Below are positions 9,164 through 18,328 of a stretch of 64,000 nucleotides of DNA, piece after piece. Where the stretch lies: positions 62,001-126,000 of the forward strand of contig NZ_NBBI01000006.1 of the NCBI RefSeq assembly GCF_002197685.1, in the 5' to 3' direction. The DNA is from Sphingomonas dokdonensis. Its GTDB lineage: Bacteria; Pseudomonadota; Alphaproteobacteria; Sphingomonadales; Sphingomonadaceae. The notes under the pieces were generated by a model that made no database searches, was not told the origin of the DNA, and saw only the letters and a list, made by a program, of their open reading frames with translations. Made by a program: the position numbers and the translations under genes. The first letter of the stretch is position 1; each line of letters opens with the position of its first letter.

Positions 9164-9744
9164 GGGTAGAGCAGCCCTTCGCTCCAATCGCCCTCCCCGC
9201 CGTCGCGGGTGAACAAGCGACGTTCGTGCAAGCGATGCGCGCGATCCTGCCAAAATTCGATGCGGCGCGGCGTAACGCGATAGCCGCCCCAGTGTGGCGG
9301 GCGCGGCACGTCGCCGCCCTCGAAGCGGAACTGCATCGCCTCAAACCGCGCCTCGAAGATCGAGCGTGCGGCGAGCGGACGGGATTGCTCGGACGCCCAG
9401 GCGCCAAGCTGCGAATCGCGGCTGCGCGAGGCGAAATAGGCGTCGCTTTCCGCATCGCTGACGCGGCTCACCGGCCCTTCGATCCGCACCTGCCGGCGGA
9501 GCGACTTCCAGTGAAACAGCAGCGCGGCCTGTGCATTGGCGGCAAGATCGTCGGCCTTGCGGCTGCCGCGATTGGTGTAGAATACGAATCCGTCCGGTCC
9601 GTGCCCCTTCAGCAACACCATGCGCACGGCGGGTTGCCCCGTGGCATCGGCGGTGGCCAGCGCCATGGCATTGGCATCATTCGGTTCGCCTGCCTGCGCC
9701 TCGGCAAACCAGGCATCGAACAGCGAGAATGGGTCGGTCGTCAT
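9160..9744 (-). CDS. pdxH: Pyridoxamine/pyridoxine 5'-phosphate oxidase
   Basis: FMN enzyme that oxidises PNP or PMP to pyridoxal 5'-phosphate, the last step of vitamin B6 synthesis and salvage. 194 residues, close to the family norm. Seen: MALATADATGQPAVRMVLLKGHG, FYTNRGSRKADDLAANAQAALLFHW (FMN-binding), VRIEGPVSRV and the C-terminal PHWGGYRVTPRRIEFWQDRAHRLHER signature. The ATG at 9744 begins the family-like MTTDPFSLFDAWF; upstream residues in frame are not homologous. First gene of a three-gene overlapping operon; divergent from ku with 85 nt between them. Confidence 0.96.
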   Translation of the reverse strand: MTTDPFSLFDAWFAEAQAGEPNDANAMALATADATGQPAVRMVLLKGHGPDGFVFYTNRGSRKADDLAANAQAALLFHWKSLRRQVRIEGPVSRVSDAESDAYFASRSRDSQLGAWASEQSRPLAARSIFEARFEAMQFRFEGGDVPRPPHWGGYRVTPRRIEFWQDRAHRLHERRLFTRDGGEGDWSEGLLYP

Positions 9745-9829
9745 GCCGCACCCCTTAGCACCGGAAATCGCACGGAACGACTCCCGCTCCCGGGATTTGA
9801 ATCGGCCTCGCAACGACAAAGGCCGCCGC

Positions 9830-10726
9830 ATGCCCGCTCGTGCTTATTGGCAAGGACAGATCCGCCTCGCGCTGGTGTCGATTCCTGTCGAAATCTACTC
9901 CGCAACCAAGTCCGGTGCGGCGATCAAGTTTCGTCAGATCCACGAGCCCAGCGGCAAGCCGATCCATTATGAGAAGGTCGCCGACGGCGTCGGGCCGGTC
10001 GACCCCGACGACATCATGAAGGGCTTCGAGATCGAGAAGAACGAGTTCGTCCTGCTGGATCAGGACGAGATCGACTCGGTGAAGCTCGAATCGAAAAAGA
10101 CGCTGGAGCTGACGCAATTCGTCGATGCCGGTGACATCGACGTGCTGTATTATGAAAAGCCGTATTTCGTGGTGCCGGCCGACGACCTTGCCGAAGAGGC
10201 GTTCATTGTCCTGCGCGAGGCGTTGAAACGGACCAAGAAGGTGGGTTTGGGTCAGCTCGCCATGCGGGGCCGCGAGTATGTTGTTAGCCTCAAGCCGTGC
10301 GGGCGCGGCCTTGTGCTGGAAACGCTGCGTTATGCCGACGAGGTCAACAAGGCACAGAGCTATTTCCGCGACATCCCCGACGAAAAGCCGGATGGCGAAT
10401 TGCTCGAGCTTGCCGAGGCGCTGATCGAGAAAAAGAGCGGCGCGTTCGAGCCGGAGGAATTCCACAATCGCTACGTCGATGCGCTGAAGGATCTGATCGA
10501 GCGCAAGCGCAAGCAGAAGTCGAACCGCAAGATCATCGACAAGGACGATGGCGACGGGCGGTCGGCGTCTAATGTGGTCGATCTTATGGCGGCGCTGAAG
10601 AAGTCGATGGAGAAAAGCGGCGGCAGCGCCGCGACGGCGAAACCGGCTGCCAAGAAGCCCGCAGCGAAAAAGGCACCGGCGAAATCGACTGCCGCAAAAA
10701 AGCCGGCGGCGCGCAAAAGTGCCTGA
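9830..10726 (+). CDS. ku: Ku homodimer, non-homologous end joining
   Basis: Bacterial Ku, which rings double-strand DNA ends and recruits LigD. 298 residues: the Ku core starts at MPARAYWQGQIRLALVSIPVEIYSA and carries the typical FRQIHEPSGKPIHYEK and ALKRTKKVGLGQLAMRGREY. The last 45 residues are a Lys/Ala/Pro-rich tail (repeated AAKKPA units) of the kind that binds DNA in other bacterial Ku proteins. AAAGG lies about 7 nt before the ATG at 9830. ligD follows 54 nt downstream, so the pair is one transcription unit. Confidence 0.96.
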   Translation: MPARAYWQGQIRLALVSIPVEIYSATKSGAAIKFRQIHEPSGKPIHYEKVADGVGPVDPDDIMKGFEIEKNEFVLLDQDEIDSVKLESKKTLELTQFVDAGDIDVLYYEKPYFVVPADDLAEEAFIVLREALKRTKKVGLGQLAMRGREYVVSLKPCGRGLVLETLRYADEVNKAQSYFRDIPDEKPDGELLELAEALIEKKSGAFEPEEFHNRYVDALKDLIERKRKQKSNRKIIDKDDGDGRSASNVVDLMAALKKSMEKSGGSAATAKPAAKKPAAKKAPAKSTAAKKPAARKSA

Positions 10727-10780
10727 TCGCTCAAGTGTTCCCCGGACCGCTTGTCTTAGACCGCGACAGGAAGCGCGCTC

Positions 10781-13240
10781 GTGAGCGCCGATCCGCTCGC
10801 CCTGTACAACGCCAAGCGCGACTTCTCGAAGACCGCGGAACCCGCCGGCACGCTGGCGCCGGGAAACGGCAACAGCTTCATCGTGCAAAAGCATGATGCG
10901 ACGCGGCTGCATTGGGACTTCCGGCTGGAGGTGGACGGCGTCCTGAAAAGCTGGGCGGTCACGCGCGGGCCGAGCCTCGATCCCAACGAGAAGCGCCTTG
11001 CGGTTCGCACGGAGGATCATCCGCTTAGCTACGCCACGTTCGAGGGGACGATCCCGAAGGGCGAATATGGCGGCGGAACGGTGATGCTGTGGGATCGCGG
11101 CACCTGGTCGGTCATCAAGGGCAAGTCGGTCAAGGATCTGGAAAAAGGCCATCTTCATTTCGTGCTTGATGGCGAGCGGATGAAGGGCGAGTGGCTACTG
11201 ATCCGGCTGAAACCGCGCGGCAAGGAGAAGCGCGAGAACTGGCTGCTGCGCAAGATCGACGATGGCTTCGCGGGCGGCACCGACCTGTTGGTGGAATGTG
11301 CGCTGACCAGCGTCTCCACCGGGCGAACGATGCAGGAGATTGCGGAAGACGCGCCGGCGCAGGCGTCTGAAAAGCCAGAAGCGTTGGCGCCTGCAAAGAA
11401 AAAGCCCGCGCGGCGCAAGAAGGCGCATGGCAAGCCGCCAGCCTTTGCCGAGCCGCAACTGTGCACGCTGGTAGATTCGGTGCCGACCGGATCGGCATGG
11501 ATGCACGAGGTAAAATACGACGGCTACCGCGCGCTGATCGCGGTCGGCGGCGGATCGGCAAAGGTTTATACCCGCAGCGGCCTCGACTGGACCGACAAGT
11601 TCGCCGCCATTGCGGAGGCGGCCGCTGAACTCGACGTCGACAACGCACTGATCGACGGGGAGATCGTGGCTTTCAAGGACGGTCGGCCGGACTTTTCGAC
11701 GCTGAAGGACGCGATCTCGGCTGGCGGGGACATGACCTTCTTTGCCTTCGACCTGCTGAGCCTTGACGGGGAAGACCTGCGCCCGCTCCCCAACGTGCAA
11801 CGCAAGGAACGGCTACGCTCGCTCATCTCCGACACCGACCGGCTGAAGTTCAGCGAGCATGTGATCGGCTCGGGCGAAGAGCTGTTCGAGCGGATGTGCC
11901 AGGAGCAGCTGGAGGGGATCGTCTCCAAGAAGGCCGACGCGCCGTATCGCGGGGCGCGGACAAAAAGCTGGCTCAAGGTGAAATGCACGCGGCGGCAGGA
12001 GTTCGTGATCGTCGGCTGGACCGACTCCGACAAGGCGCGCGGTTTCCGCTCACTGCTGCTGGGCGTGCATGAGGACGGCGCGCTGCGCTATGCCGGGAAG
12101 GTCGGCACGGGCTTCACCAACGATCTGATGATCGATCTTGCCGATCGGCTGGCGAAGATCGAGCGCAAGACGCCGCCGGTGGACGTGCCGAAAAACCTCG
12201 GGCGGGCGGCGGTGCGCGGCGCCCATTGGGTGACGCCGAAGCTGGTCGCCGAGATCGCCTTTACCGAGACGACGCCCGATAAACTGCTGAGGCACCCCAG
12301 TTTTCTCGGGCTGCGCGACGACAAGAAGGCGGCAGAGGTGGTGGTGGAAACACCCGCACCAGCGCCGGCCGCACTCGCAACGAGCGTGAAGATCAGCAGC
12401 GCGGATCGGCTGATCTTTCCCGAGTCGAGCGTGACCAAAGGCGATCTTGCCGACTATTACGCCGCGGTCGCGCCGATCATGCTGCCGTGGGTGGCGCGGC
12501 GACCGATCAGCCTGGTGCGCTGCCCGCAGGGGCGCGCGCGCAAATGCTTTTTCCAGAAGCATGATGCCGGATCGTTCGGCGCGCACGTGCACCAAGTGCC
12601 GATCAAGGAAAAGGACGGCAGCACAGAGAATTATCTATGGGTCGACGATGCCGACGGGCTGGTCGCATGCGTGCAGATGGGGACGATCGAATTCCATGGC
12701 TGGGGTTCGTCGGTCGGTGACCTCGAAAAGCCCGACCGGTTAATCTTCGATCTCGATCCTGACGAAGGGCTCGATTTTGAGGCCACCAAGAAGGCAGCGG
12801 AGCATTTGAAGAACCAGCTGGCCGAGCTGGGCCTTACCAGTTTTCCACTGCTGTCGGGCGGCAAGGGCGTTCACGTGGTGGTGCCGTTGACGCCGAAGGC
12901 CGAGTGGCCGGCGGTGAAGAGCTTTGCCGATCGCTTCGCCCGCGCGCTGGCGCAGGCCGAGCCGGATCGCTTCGTCGCGACGATGAGCAAGGCGAAGCGC
13001 AAGGGGCGGATCTTCATCGACTGGCTGCGCAACCAGCGCGGCGCGACGGCGATCATGCCCTATGCGGCGCGGGCACGCGCCGGTGCACCGGTGGCCGCGC
13101 CGGTTTCATGGACGGAGCTGCGCCGGATCGAAACGGCCGCGCAGTGGAACGTGTCGGCCGCAGACGAATTGATCAAGCGCGCAAGCAGTCGCGCGCTTAC
13201 GGGGTGGGGCGTGGCGGATCAGGTGCTACCCGATTTCTAA
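10781..13240 (+). CDS. ligD: LigD: phosphoesterase, ATP-dependent ligase and polymerase in one chain
   Basis: Three-domain NHEJ enzyme, 819 residues, in the Pseudomonas-type order. Residues about 10-170: 3'-phosphoesterase (KHDATRLHWDFRLE, KGEYGGG). Residues about 220-520: ATP-dependent ligase with the nucleotidyl Lys245 in EVKYDGYR, ALIDGEIV and EGIVSKKADAPY. Residues about 535-819: primase-type polymerase with the metal-binding pair D657/D659 in IFDLDP and the SGGKGVHV motif. All catalytic motifs look intact. Start is GTG at 10781 with AGGA about 11 nt upstream. It acts with Ku to trim, fill and seal broken ends. Confidence 0.97.
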   Translation: MSADPLALYNAKRDFSKTAEPAGTLAPGNGNSFIVQKHDATRLHWDFRLEVDGVLKSWAVTRGPSLDPNEKRLAVRTEDHPLSYATFEGTIPKGEYGGGTVMLWDRGTWSVIKGKSVKDLEKGHLHFVLDGERMKGEWLLIRLKPRGKEKRENWLLRKIDDGFAGGTDLLVECALTSVSTGRTMQEIAEDAPAQASEKPEALAPAKKKPARRKKAHGKPPAFAEPQLCTLVDSVPTGSAWMHEVKYDGYRALIAVGGGSAKVYTRSGLDWTDKFAAIAEAAAELDVDNALIDGEIVAFKDGRPDFSTLKDAISAGGDMTFFAFDLLSLDGEDLRPLPNVQRKERLRSLISDTDRLKFSEHVIGSGEELFERMCQEQLEGIVSKKADAPYRGARTKSWLKVKCTRRQEFVIVGWTDSDKARGFRSLLLGVHEDGALRYAGKVGTGFTNDLMIDLADRLAKIERKTPPVDVPKNLGRAAVRGAHWVTPKLVAEIAFTETTPDKLLRHPSFLGLRDDKKAAEVVVETPAPAPAALATSVKISSADRLIFPESSVTKGDLADYYAAVAPIMLPWVARRPISLVRCPQGRARKCFFQKHDAGSFGAHVHQVPIKEKDGSTENYLWVDDADGLVACVQMGTIEFHGWGSSVGDLEKPDRLIFDLDPDEGLDFEATKKAAEHLKNQLAELGLTSFPLLSGGKGVHVVVPLTPKAEWPAVKSFADRFARALAQAEPDRFVATMSKAKRKGRIFIDWLRNQRGATAIMPYAARARAGAPVAAPVSWTELRRIETAAQWNVSAADELIKRASSRALTGWGVADQVLPDF

Positions 13241-13317
13241 CCCGATCGACCTGATCGCACTTTCGTGTTGCGCCCGTGCCCGGCCCCGCTAGGGTCCGCG
13301 CCGCTTAGGAGCCCGGC

Positions 13318-15798
13318 TTGGCAACGCAATCACCCCTGTTCGGAGCCGCGACGCATGCGCGTCGCTGGGTCGACGACTACCGGGCGCATGCCGGCGCCGG
13401 AGGCGACGTGCTGTGCGCAGCCGAGGACGCGCCGTGGCTTGCGATGTTCGAGGAGCTTGCGGCGCTGGTCGGCGACGATCTAGCGCATGCGCGCGAGCGG
13501 GTGCAGCGCCATGCCGCCGACATCGGAACCGGCTTTCGCATCATCGGCGAGAGCGAGGAGCGATCCTGGCCGCTCTCCCCGGTGCCGCTGCTGATCGACG
13601 GCGACGAGTGGCGCCATATCGAGCGCGGCGTGGTGCAGCGCGCCGATCTGTTCGAGACGATCCTGACGGACCTCTACGGCGAGGCGAAGCTGGTGGCGCG
13701 CGGGATCGTGCCGGCCGCGCTGGTGGCGGGCAGCCCGTTTTTCCTGCGCCAGCTGGTGGGACTGACCCCGGCGGGCGGACACCATCTGCATTTTGTCGCA
13801 GTCGATCTTGGGCGCGGGCCAACCGGCGAGTGGCGCGTGCTGGCCGACCACCTGCGCTCGCCCACCGGCGCCGGCTATGCCCTGGAAAACCGGCTGGCGG
13901 TGAGCCGCACGCTCGGCGGGTTGCAGGCGCGGCTGAACGTCGCGCGGCATGCGCCGTTTTTTGCCAGCTTCCGTGATGGCCTCGCCGCCGCCTGCGCACG
14001 CACCGATCCCAGGATCGGGCTGCTGACGCCGGGGCGGTACAATCCGAGCTATCCCGAGCAGGCGCATCTGGCGCGCTATCTTGGCCTCCTGCTGGTCGAG
14101 GGCGCCGATCTCGCCGCGTTGGAGGACAAGGTTTACGTCCGCACGATCGGCGGGCTGAAGCGGATCGATGCGCTCTGGCGCCGGCTCGATCCGCGCTTCC
14201 TCGATCCGCTGGCATTCGACACGCATTCCAAGATCGGCGTGCCGGGGCTGATCGATGCTTACGCCGCAGGCAACGTGCTGCTCGCCAACGCGCCGGGCGC
14301 AGGCGTGCTGGAGGCGCCGGCGTGGCATGCCTTCCTGCCGCAGCTGTGCACGCGGCTCACCGGCGCGGGGCTGAGCCTGCCCAATATCTCGACCTGGTGG
14401 TGCGGCCAGCCGAGCGAGCGGGCGCGGGTGGAGGAGGATCTGTCCAACCTGCTGATCGGGCCGGCGTTCGGCAGCGGGACGCTGGGCCTGCCGGGCGATG
14501 CGCCGATCGCAGGCAGCGAGCTGAGCGGGGAACAGCGCGCCACGCTGCTTGCCGATCTGGAACGTCGCCCGCAGGATTATGTCGGGCAGGAGGTCGTGCG
14601 CCTTTCCACCATGCCGGTGGTCGGCGAGGAGGCGCTGGTTGCGCGGCCCTTTACGCTTCGCGTCTTTGCGGCGCGCGGACCGGACGGGCGCTGGAGCGTG
14701 CTGCCGGGCGGGTTCTGCCGGATCGGCGAGCATCCCGATCCGCGCGCGGCGGTAATGGGCGAGGGGAACTGGTCCGCCGACGTGGTGATCTACGGGCGCG
14801 ATCCGGTCGCGCCGGTGTCGCTGCTGCCGGCCCCCGATACGCATCAAGTGCGGCGCAATCCCGGAACGCTGCCGAGCCGCGTTGCCGACAATTTCTTTTG
14901 GCTGGGCCGCTATCTGGAACGCGGCGAGGCGCTGCTGGCGATCATTCGCGTGATGCTGGGCAATTCGATCGACGCCGATGGCGGCGCGGCGCTGGGGCCG
15001 GATACCGTCAGCCGGCTGGTCGGCATGCTTGCGGCCGCCGGCGCGGCGCCGCTGCCGGCGGCATTGAAGCGTGCGGACCTGACGCAGATGGCGCGCACCG
15101 CGATGGAATCTGTCGATACGGGCTGGCAATCGGTGGCCGAGATGAACCAGCAGGCGCGGCGGATCGGCAACGTCTCGCGCGATCGCCTGTCGGCCGACAT
15201 GGTGCGGTTGCTCGATGCGCCCTTCCCCACGCATCGCGGCATGCTGGACCGCACGGGATCGCTGCAACGCCGCTATGCCGCGATCGCCGGGTTGTCGGCC
15301 GAGCATATGAGCCGCACGGCGGCATGGCGCTTTCACGATCTGGGCCGGCGAATCGAGCGGGCGCTGGCGCTGGTGCGGGGGGCGCGCACCTTCGGGCTGC
15401 CGGGCGCGTCGCTGGATGACCTGTCGACGCTGCTCGACCTTGCCAATAGCCAGATCAGCTATCGCCAGCGGTATCTGACCGGGCTGGCACGGGTGCCGGT
15501 GCTCGACCTTGTCGCGCTCGATCCGGGCAACCCACGATCCTTGGCATTTCAGGTGGAACGGGTCGCCGAGCATCTCGCTGCGCTGCCGGTGTTGCAGGAC
15601 GATGGCATGGCAGAGGAACAACAGGCGGAGGCGACCGAGCTGAAGGCGATGATCGCGACGGCGCGCGCCGCCACCATCAACGCCGACCTGCTGAGCGCGA
15701 CCGAGCGGCGGCTGGGCACGCTGTCCAATGCCATTGCCCGGCGCTATTTCCTGCAAGGCGCTGAGCCGCTGCGCGCCGGTGGGCTGACGCTGGCGTGA
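13318..15798 (+). CDS. Circularly permuted ATP-grasp protein fused to alpha-E domain
   Basis: 826-residue fusion of two usually separate proteins. Residues about 1-470 form a circularly permuted ATP-grasp (DUF404/407) domain: YGEAKLVARGIVPAALV, the nucleotide region GRYNPSYPEQAHLARYLGL and EDKVYVRTIGG. Residues about 510-826 form the all-helical alpha-E (DUF403) domain, starting PSRVADNFFWLGRYLERGE. By comparative genomics such proteins are proposed to be amidoligases that modify peptides, with a transglutaminase-like peptidase as partner, exactly the next gene here. Start is TTG at 13318 with AGGAG 6 nt upstream. The 3' end overlaps the next start by GTGA. Confidence 0.9.
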   Translation: MATQSPLFGAATHARRWVDDYRAHAGAGGDVLCAAEDAPWLAMFEELAALVGDDLAHARERVQRHAADIGTGFRIIGESEERSWPLSPVPLLIDGDEWRHIERGVVQRADLFETILTDLYGEAKLVARGIVPAALVAGSPFFLRQLVGLTPAGGHHLHFVAVDLGRGPTGEWRVLADHLRSPTGAGYALENRLAVSRTLGGLQARLNVARHAPFFASFRDGLAAACARTDPRIGLLTPGRYNPSYPEQAHLARYLGLLLVEGADLAALEDKVYVRTIGGLKRIDALWRRLDPRFLDPLAFDTHSKIGVPGLIDAYAAGNVLLANAPGAGVLEAPAWHAFLPQLCTRLTGAGLSLPNISTWWCGQPSERARVEEDLSNLLIGPAFGSGTLGLPGDAPIAGSELSGEQRATLLADLERRPQDYVGQEVVRLSTMPVVGEEALVARPFTLRVFAARGPDGRWSVLPGGFCRIGEHPDPRAAVMGEGNWSADVVIYGRDPVAPVSLLPAPDTHQVRRNPGTLPSRVADNFFWLGRYLERGEALLAIIRVMLGNSIDADGGAALGPDTVSRLVGMLAAAGAAPLPAALKRADLTQMARTAMESVDTGWQSVAEMNQQARRIGNVSRDRLSADMVRLLDAPFPTHRGMLDRTGSLQRRYAAIAGLSAEHMSRTAAWRFHDLGRRIERALALVRGARTFGLPGASLDDLSTLLDLANSQISYRQRYLTGLARVPVLDLVALDPGNPRSLAFQVERVAEHLAALPVLQDDGMAEEQQAEATELKAMIATARAATINADLLSATERRLGTLSNAIARRYFLQGAEPLRAGGLTLA

Positions 15799-16706
15799 GC
15801 GAGGCCGATTTCCCCAGCCGCATGCTGTACGACATCGCGCATATCACGCGGTTCGATTACGGCGCGCACGTCAAGTTCGCGCGGTGCAACCTGCGGCTGG
15901 AGCCGATCGACTGGCCGGGGCAGCGGCTAGAATCGTACATGCTGCGCGTATCGCCGGCGGGTCGCACCACCCCGGCACGTGCCGAGGCAGGACTCGCCAA
16001 TGTCACGCGGCTGACCGTGGACGAGCCGGTGCGCCGCCTGACGATCGAGAGCATCGCGCGCATCTGCGTCGATCGCCTGGTGCCCGCTCCGATGGCGGGT
16101 GACCCGACGCTGGCCGAGATTGCCGCCATGGCGCGCGACAGCCGGGACATCACCGCGGCCGGACCGGCGAGTTATCTGTTCCCCTCCCCGCTCATCCCGC
16201 TCGATCGTGAAATCGCGGCCTATTGCGCCGCCGACCTCGATCCGCAGCGCAACGCGCTGGAGGCGGGTATCGAGTTGGCACGGCGCATCCAGCGCGATTT
16301 CGAGTTCGACACCGCCGCCACCCTGGTCGACACGCCGCCGCACGAAGCCTTCGCCAAGCGCCGCGGGGTGTGCCAGGACTTCGCGCAGATCATGCTCACC
16401 GGCCTGCGCGCGGCGGGTCTGCCCGCGGCCTATGCGTCGGGTTATATCCGCACCATCCCACCGCCCGGGCAGGAGCGGCTGGTCGGCGCCGATGCGACGC
16501 ATGCCTGGGTGCTGCTGTGGTGCGGGCCGCAGCGCGGCTGGATCGGCCTGGACCCCACCAACGGCATCTGGATGGCGAGCGACCATATCGTCGTGGCGGT
16601 CGGCCGCGATTATGCCGAGATTGCGCCCGTCGATGGCGTGGTGCTGGGTTCGGGTGCGCAGGAGATGGACGTGTCGGTCGATGTCGCGCCGGTGACGGAC
16701 GGCTGA
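15795..16706 (+). CDS. Transglutaminase-like cysteine protease family protein
   Basis: 303 residues: an N-terminal bacterial transglutaminase-like domain (YDIAHITRFDYGAHVKFARCNLRL, about 10-100) then a transglutaminase core. The catalytic triad is visible: Cys in KRRGVCQDFAQ, His in DATHAWVLLW and Asp in GWIGLDPTNG. GTG start at 15795 overlaps the stop of the ATP-grasp/alpha-E gene (GTGA), so the two are translationally coupled. The set is conserved in many proteobacteria and predicted to make and cleave amide links; no substrate has been identified. No signal peptide, so cytoplasmic. Confidence 0.92.
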   Translation: MSEADFPSRMLYDIAHITRFDYGAHVKFARCNLRLEPIDWPGQRLESYMLRVSPAGRTTPARAEAGLANVTRLTVDEPVRRLTIESIARICVDRLVPAPMAGDPTLAEIAAMARDSRDITAAGPASYLFPSPLIPLDREIAAYCAADLDPQRNALEAGIELARRIQRDFEFDTAATLVDTPPHEAFAKRRGVCQDFAQIMLTGLRAAGLPAAYASGYIRTIPPPGQERLVGADATHAWVLLWCGPQRGWIGLDPTNGIWMASDHIVVAVGRDYAEIAPVDGVVLGSGAQEMDVSVDVAPVTDG

Positions 16707-16773
16707 GGCAAGCGACACCGCAAAAGAAAAGCTGCGCTTGTGCCGGGGCGTCGGCATCCCGATAGGCACGCAC

Positions 16774-17994
16774 ATGAATTCTCACCGCGCCCCACCGGGC
16801 ATGCATCCCCGCGAGTTTGTTGCCTTTATCGCCGCCGTCATGGCGGTGAACGCTTTCGGCGTCGATCTTATGCTCCCCTCGCTTGCCGATATCGGCCACG
16901 AATTGGGGGTGAACGAGGCCAACCACCGCCAGTGGATCATCACCGTCTATATGGTGGGGTTCGGCGCGGGGCAGCTGGTTTATGGCCCGTTGGCGGATCG
17001 GTTCGGCCGCCGGCCGGTGCTGCTGCTGACGCTTGCCGGCTTTGTCGGGGCAAGCATCTTTGCCGCAAGTTCGGTGACGTTCCCCGCACTGCTCGGCGCA
17101 CGGCTGTTGCAGGGGCTGATGTCCGCCTCGACCCGCGTATTGGCGGTGGCGATCGTGCGCGACGGATCGTCGGGGCGGCAGATGGCGCGCACCATGTCGG
17201 TGGCGCAGATGATCTTTTTCCTGGTGCCGATCCTGGCGCCGACGCTGGGGCAATTGCTGCTGGAATTCGGGCCATGGCGGTTCATCTTCTATGCGCTCGG
17301 CACCTTTGCCGGGCTGGTGTTCGCCTGGACGCTGGTGCGCGTGCCCGAGACGCTGCCGGCCGAGCGGCGGGTGCCGATCTCGCTGACCACGCTGCGCGCG
17401 AATTACCGGCTGACGCTGACCAATCGCTATTCGCTAGGCTATGCCATCGCAGCATCGCTGACGTTCGGCGGAATCATCGCCTTTGTCTCGCTGTCGCAGC
17501 AGATTTTCGTCGACGGGTTCGGCGCGGGTGACCGCTTCACCTTGTTTTTCGCGATCTGCGCCTGCGCGATGGGTGCGGCCTCGTTCCTCAACGCGCGGCT
17601 GGTGGAGCGGCTGGGCACGCGATTGATCTCGCAAACCGCCGTGCTGGGGCTGATCGCGCTTTCGCTGGTGCACGTCGGCGTGACGTTGAGCGGCGTGGAA
17701 ACCTTGTGGAGCTACATCTTTTTCCAGGCACTCAGCATGACCTGCATCGGGCTGTGCGGCGCGAATTTCGGGGCCATGGCGATGGAGCCGGTGGGGCATA
17801 TCGCGGGCACGGCGTCATCGCTGCAGGGCTTTATCACCAGCATCGGCGCCGTGGCGGTGGCGTCGGCGATCGGCCAATCCTATACCGGGACCACGACGCC
17901 GCTGGCGATCGGCTATCTCGCGATCGGGGTAAGCGTGCTCGGCATCGTGTGGGTGGTTGAAGGCGGCAAGCTGTTTCACGCACGCATGGTGTGA
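16774..17994 (+). CDS. Bcr/CflA-type MFS drug exporter
   Basis: 406-residue, 12-span major facilitator of the DHA1 (Bcr/CflA) type, an inner-membrane proton antiporter for drugs or small metabolites. Motif A is visible between TM2 and TM3 (GPLADRFGRRPVLL), and the TM1 pattern AVNAFGVDLMLPSLADIG with its acidic residue is typical. The ATG at 16774 gives a short soluble head before TM1; the in-frame TTG at 16738 lacks a good ribosome site. Single gene, 67 nt after the transglutaminase gene. Confidence 0.88.
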   Translation: MNSHRAPPGMHPREFVAFIAAVMAVNAFGVDLMLPSLADIGHELGVNEANHRQWIITVYMVGFGAGQLVYGPLADRFGRRPVLLLTLAGFVGASIFAASSVTFPALLGARLLQGLMSASTRVLAVAIVRDGSSGRQMARTMSVAQMIFFLVPILAPTLGQLLLEFGPWRFIFYALGTFAGLVFAWTLVRVPETLPAERRVPISLTTLRANYRLTLTNRYSLGYAIAASLTFGGIIAFVSLSQQIFVDGFGAGDRFTLFFAICACAMGAASFLNARLVERLGTRLISQTAVLGLIALSLVHVGVTLSGVETLWSYIFFQALSMTCIGLCGANFGAMAMEPVGHIAGTASSLQGFITSIGAVAVASAIGQSYTGTTTPLAIGYLAIGVSVLGIVWVVEGGKLFHARMV

Positions 17995-18004
17995 CCGGCG
18001 GCGC

Positions 18005-18235
18005 TCAGTTGCGGAGCAGGCGCCGCTCGGCCGGCGTGCCGGCATCCACGCGCGTGAAGAAGATAGGCTGCTCGTCGCTGGCCTCGGGCGCGGTAAGCGG
18101 GAGCGGATCGGCCTCCTCGTAAATTGCGGCCGGGGGCGGCAGGATTTGCGCCAGCGGGTCCGCCTCGTCATAAGAAGCGCCATTGCCGTAGCGGAAGGAC
18201 ACGTCCGGATCGGCCATAACAATATCACATCGCAT
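18005..18235 (-). CDS. Hypothetical protein with a repeated EADPL motif
   Basis: 76 residues (70 if the second ATG at 18217 is used). No family recognised. Acidic and proline-rich; it contains a short internal repeat, YDEADPLAQILPP then YEEADPLPLTAP, and ends in a basic tail (AERRLLRN). No signal peptide or membrane span. It lies just after the MFS gene on the opposite strand (10 nt between stops). Neither ATG has a strong Shine-Dalgarno sequence, so the start is open. Confidence 0.5.
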   Translation of the reverse strand: MRCDIVMADPDVSFRYGNGASYDEADPLAQILPPPAAIYEEADPLPLTAPEASDEQPIFFTRVDAGTPAERRLLRN

Positions 18236-18328
18236 GTGAAAGGTTAGGACAGCATTGTTGCCTGATCAACCCACAAGCGGGTGATGTAGATCAACCTTGC
18301 GATGAACCGAGTTGCTGCCCGGCGCTGC

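Noticed and set aside
13480-15756. Minus-strand frame of 758 codons
   Set aside because: Antisense to the ATP-grasp/alpha-E gene, which has clear domains; the frame is His/Arg/Gln-rich.
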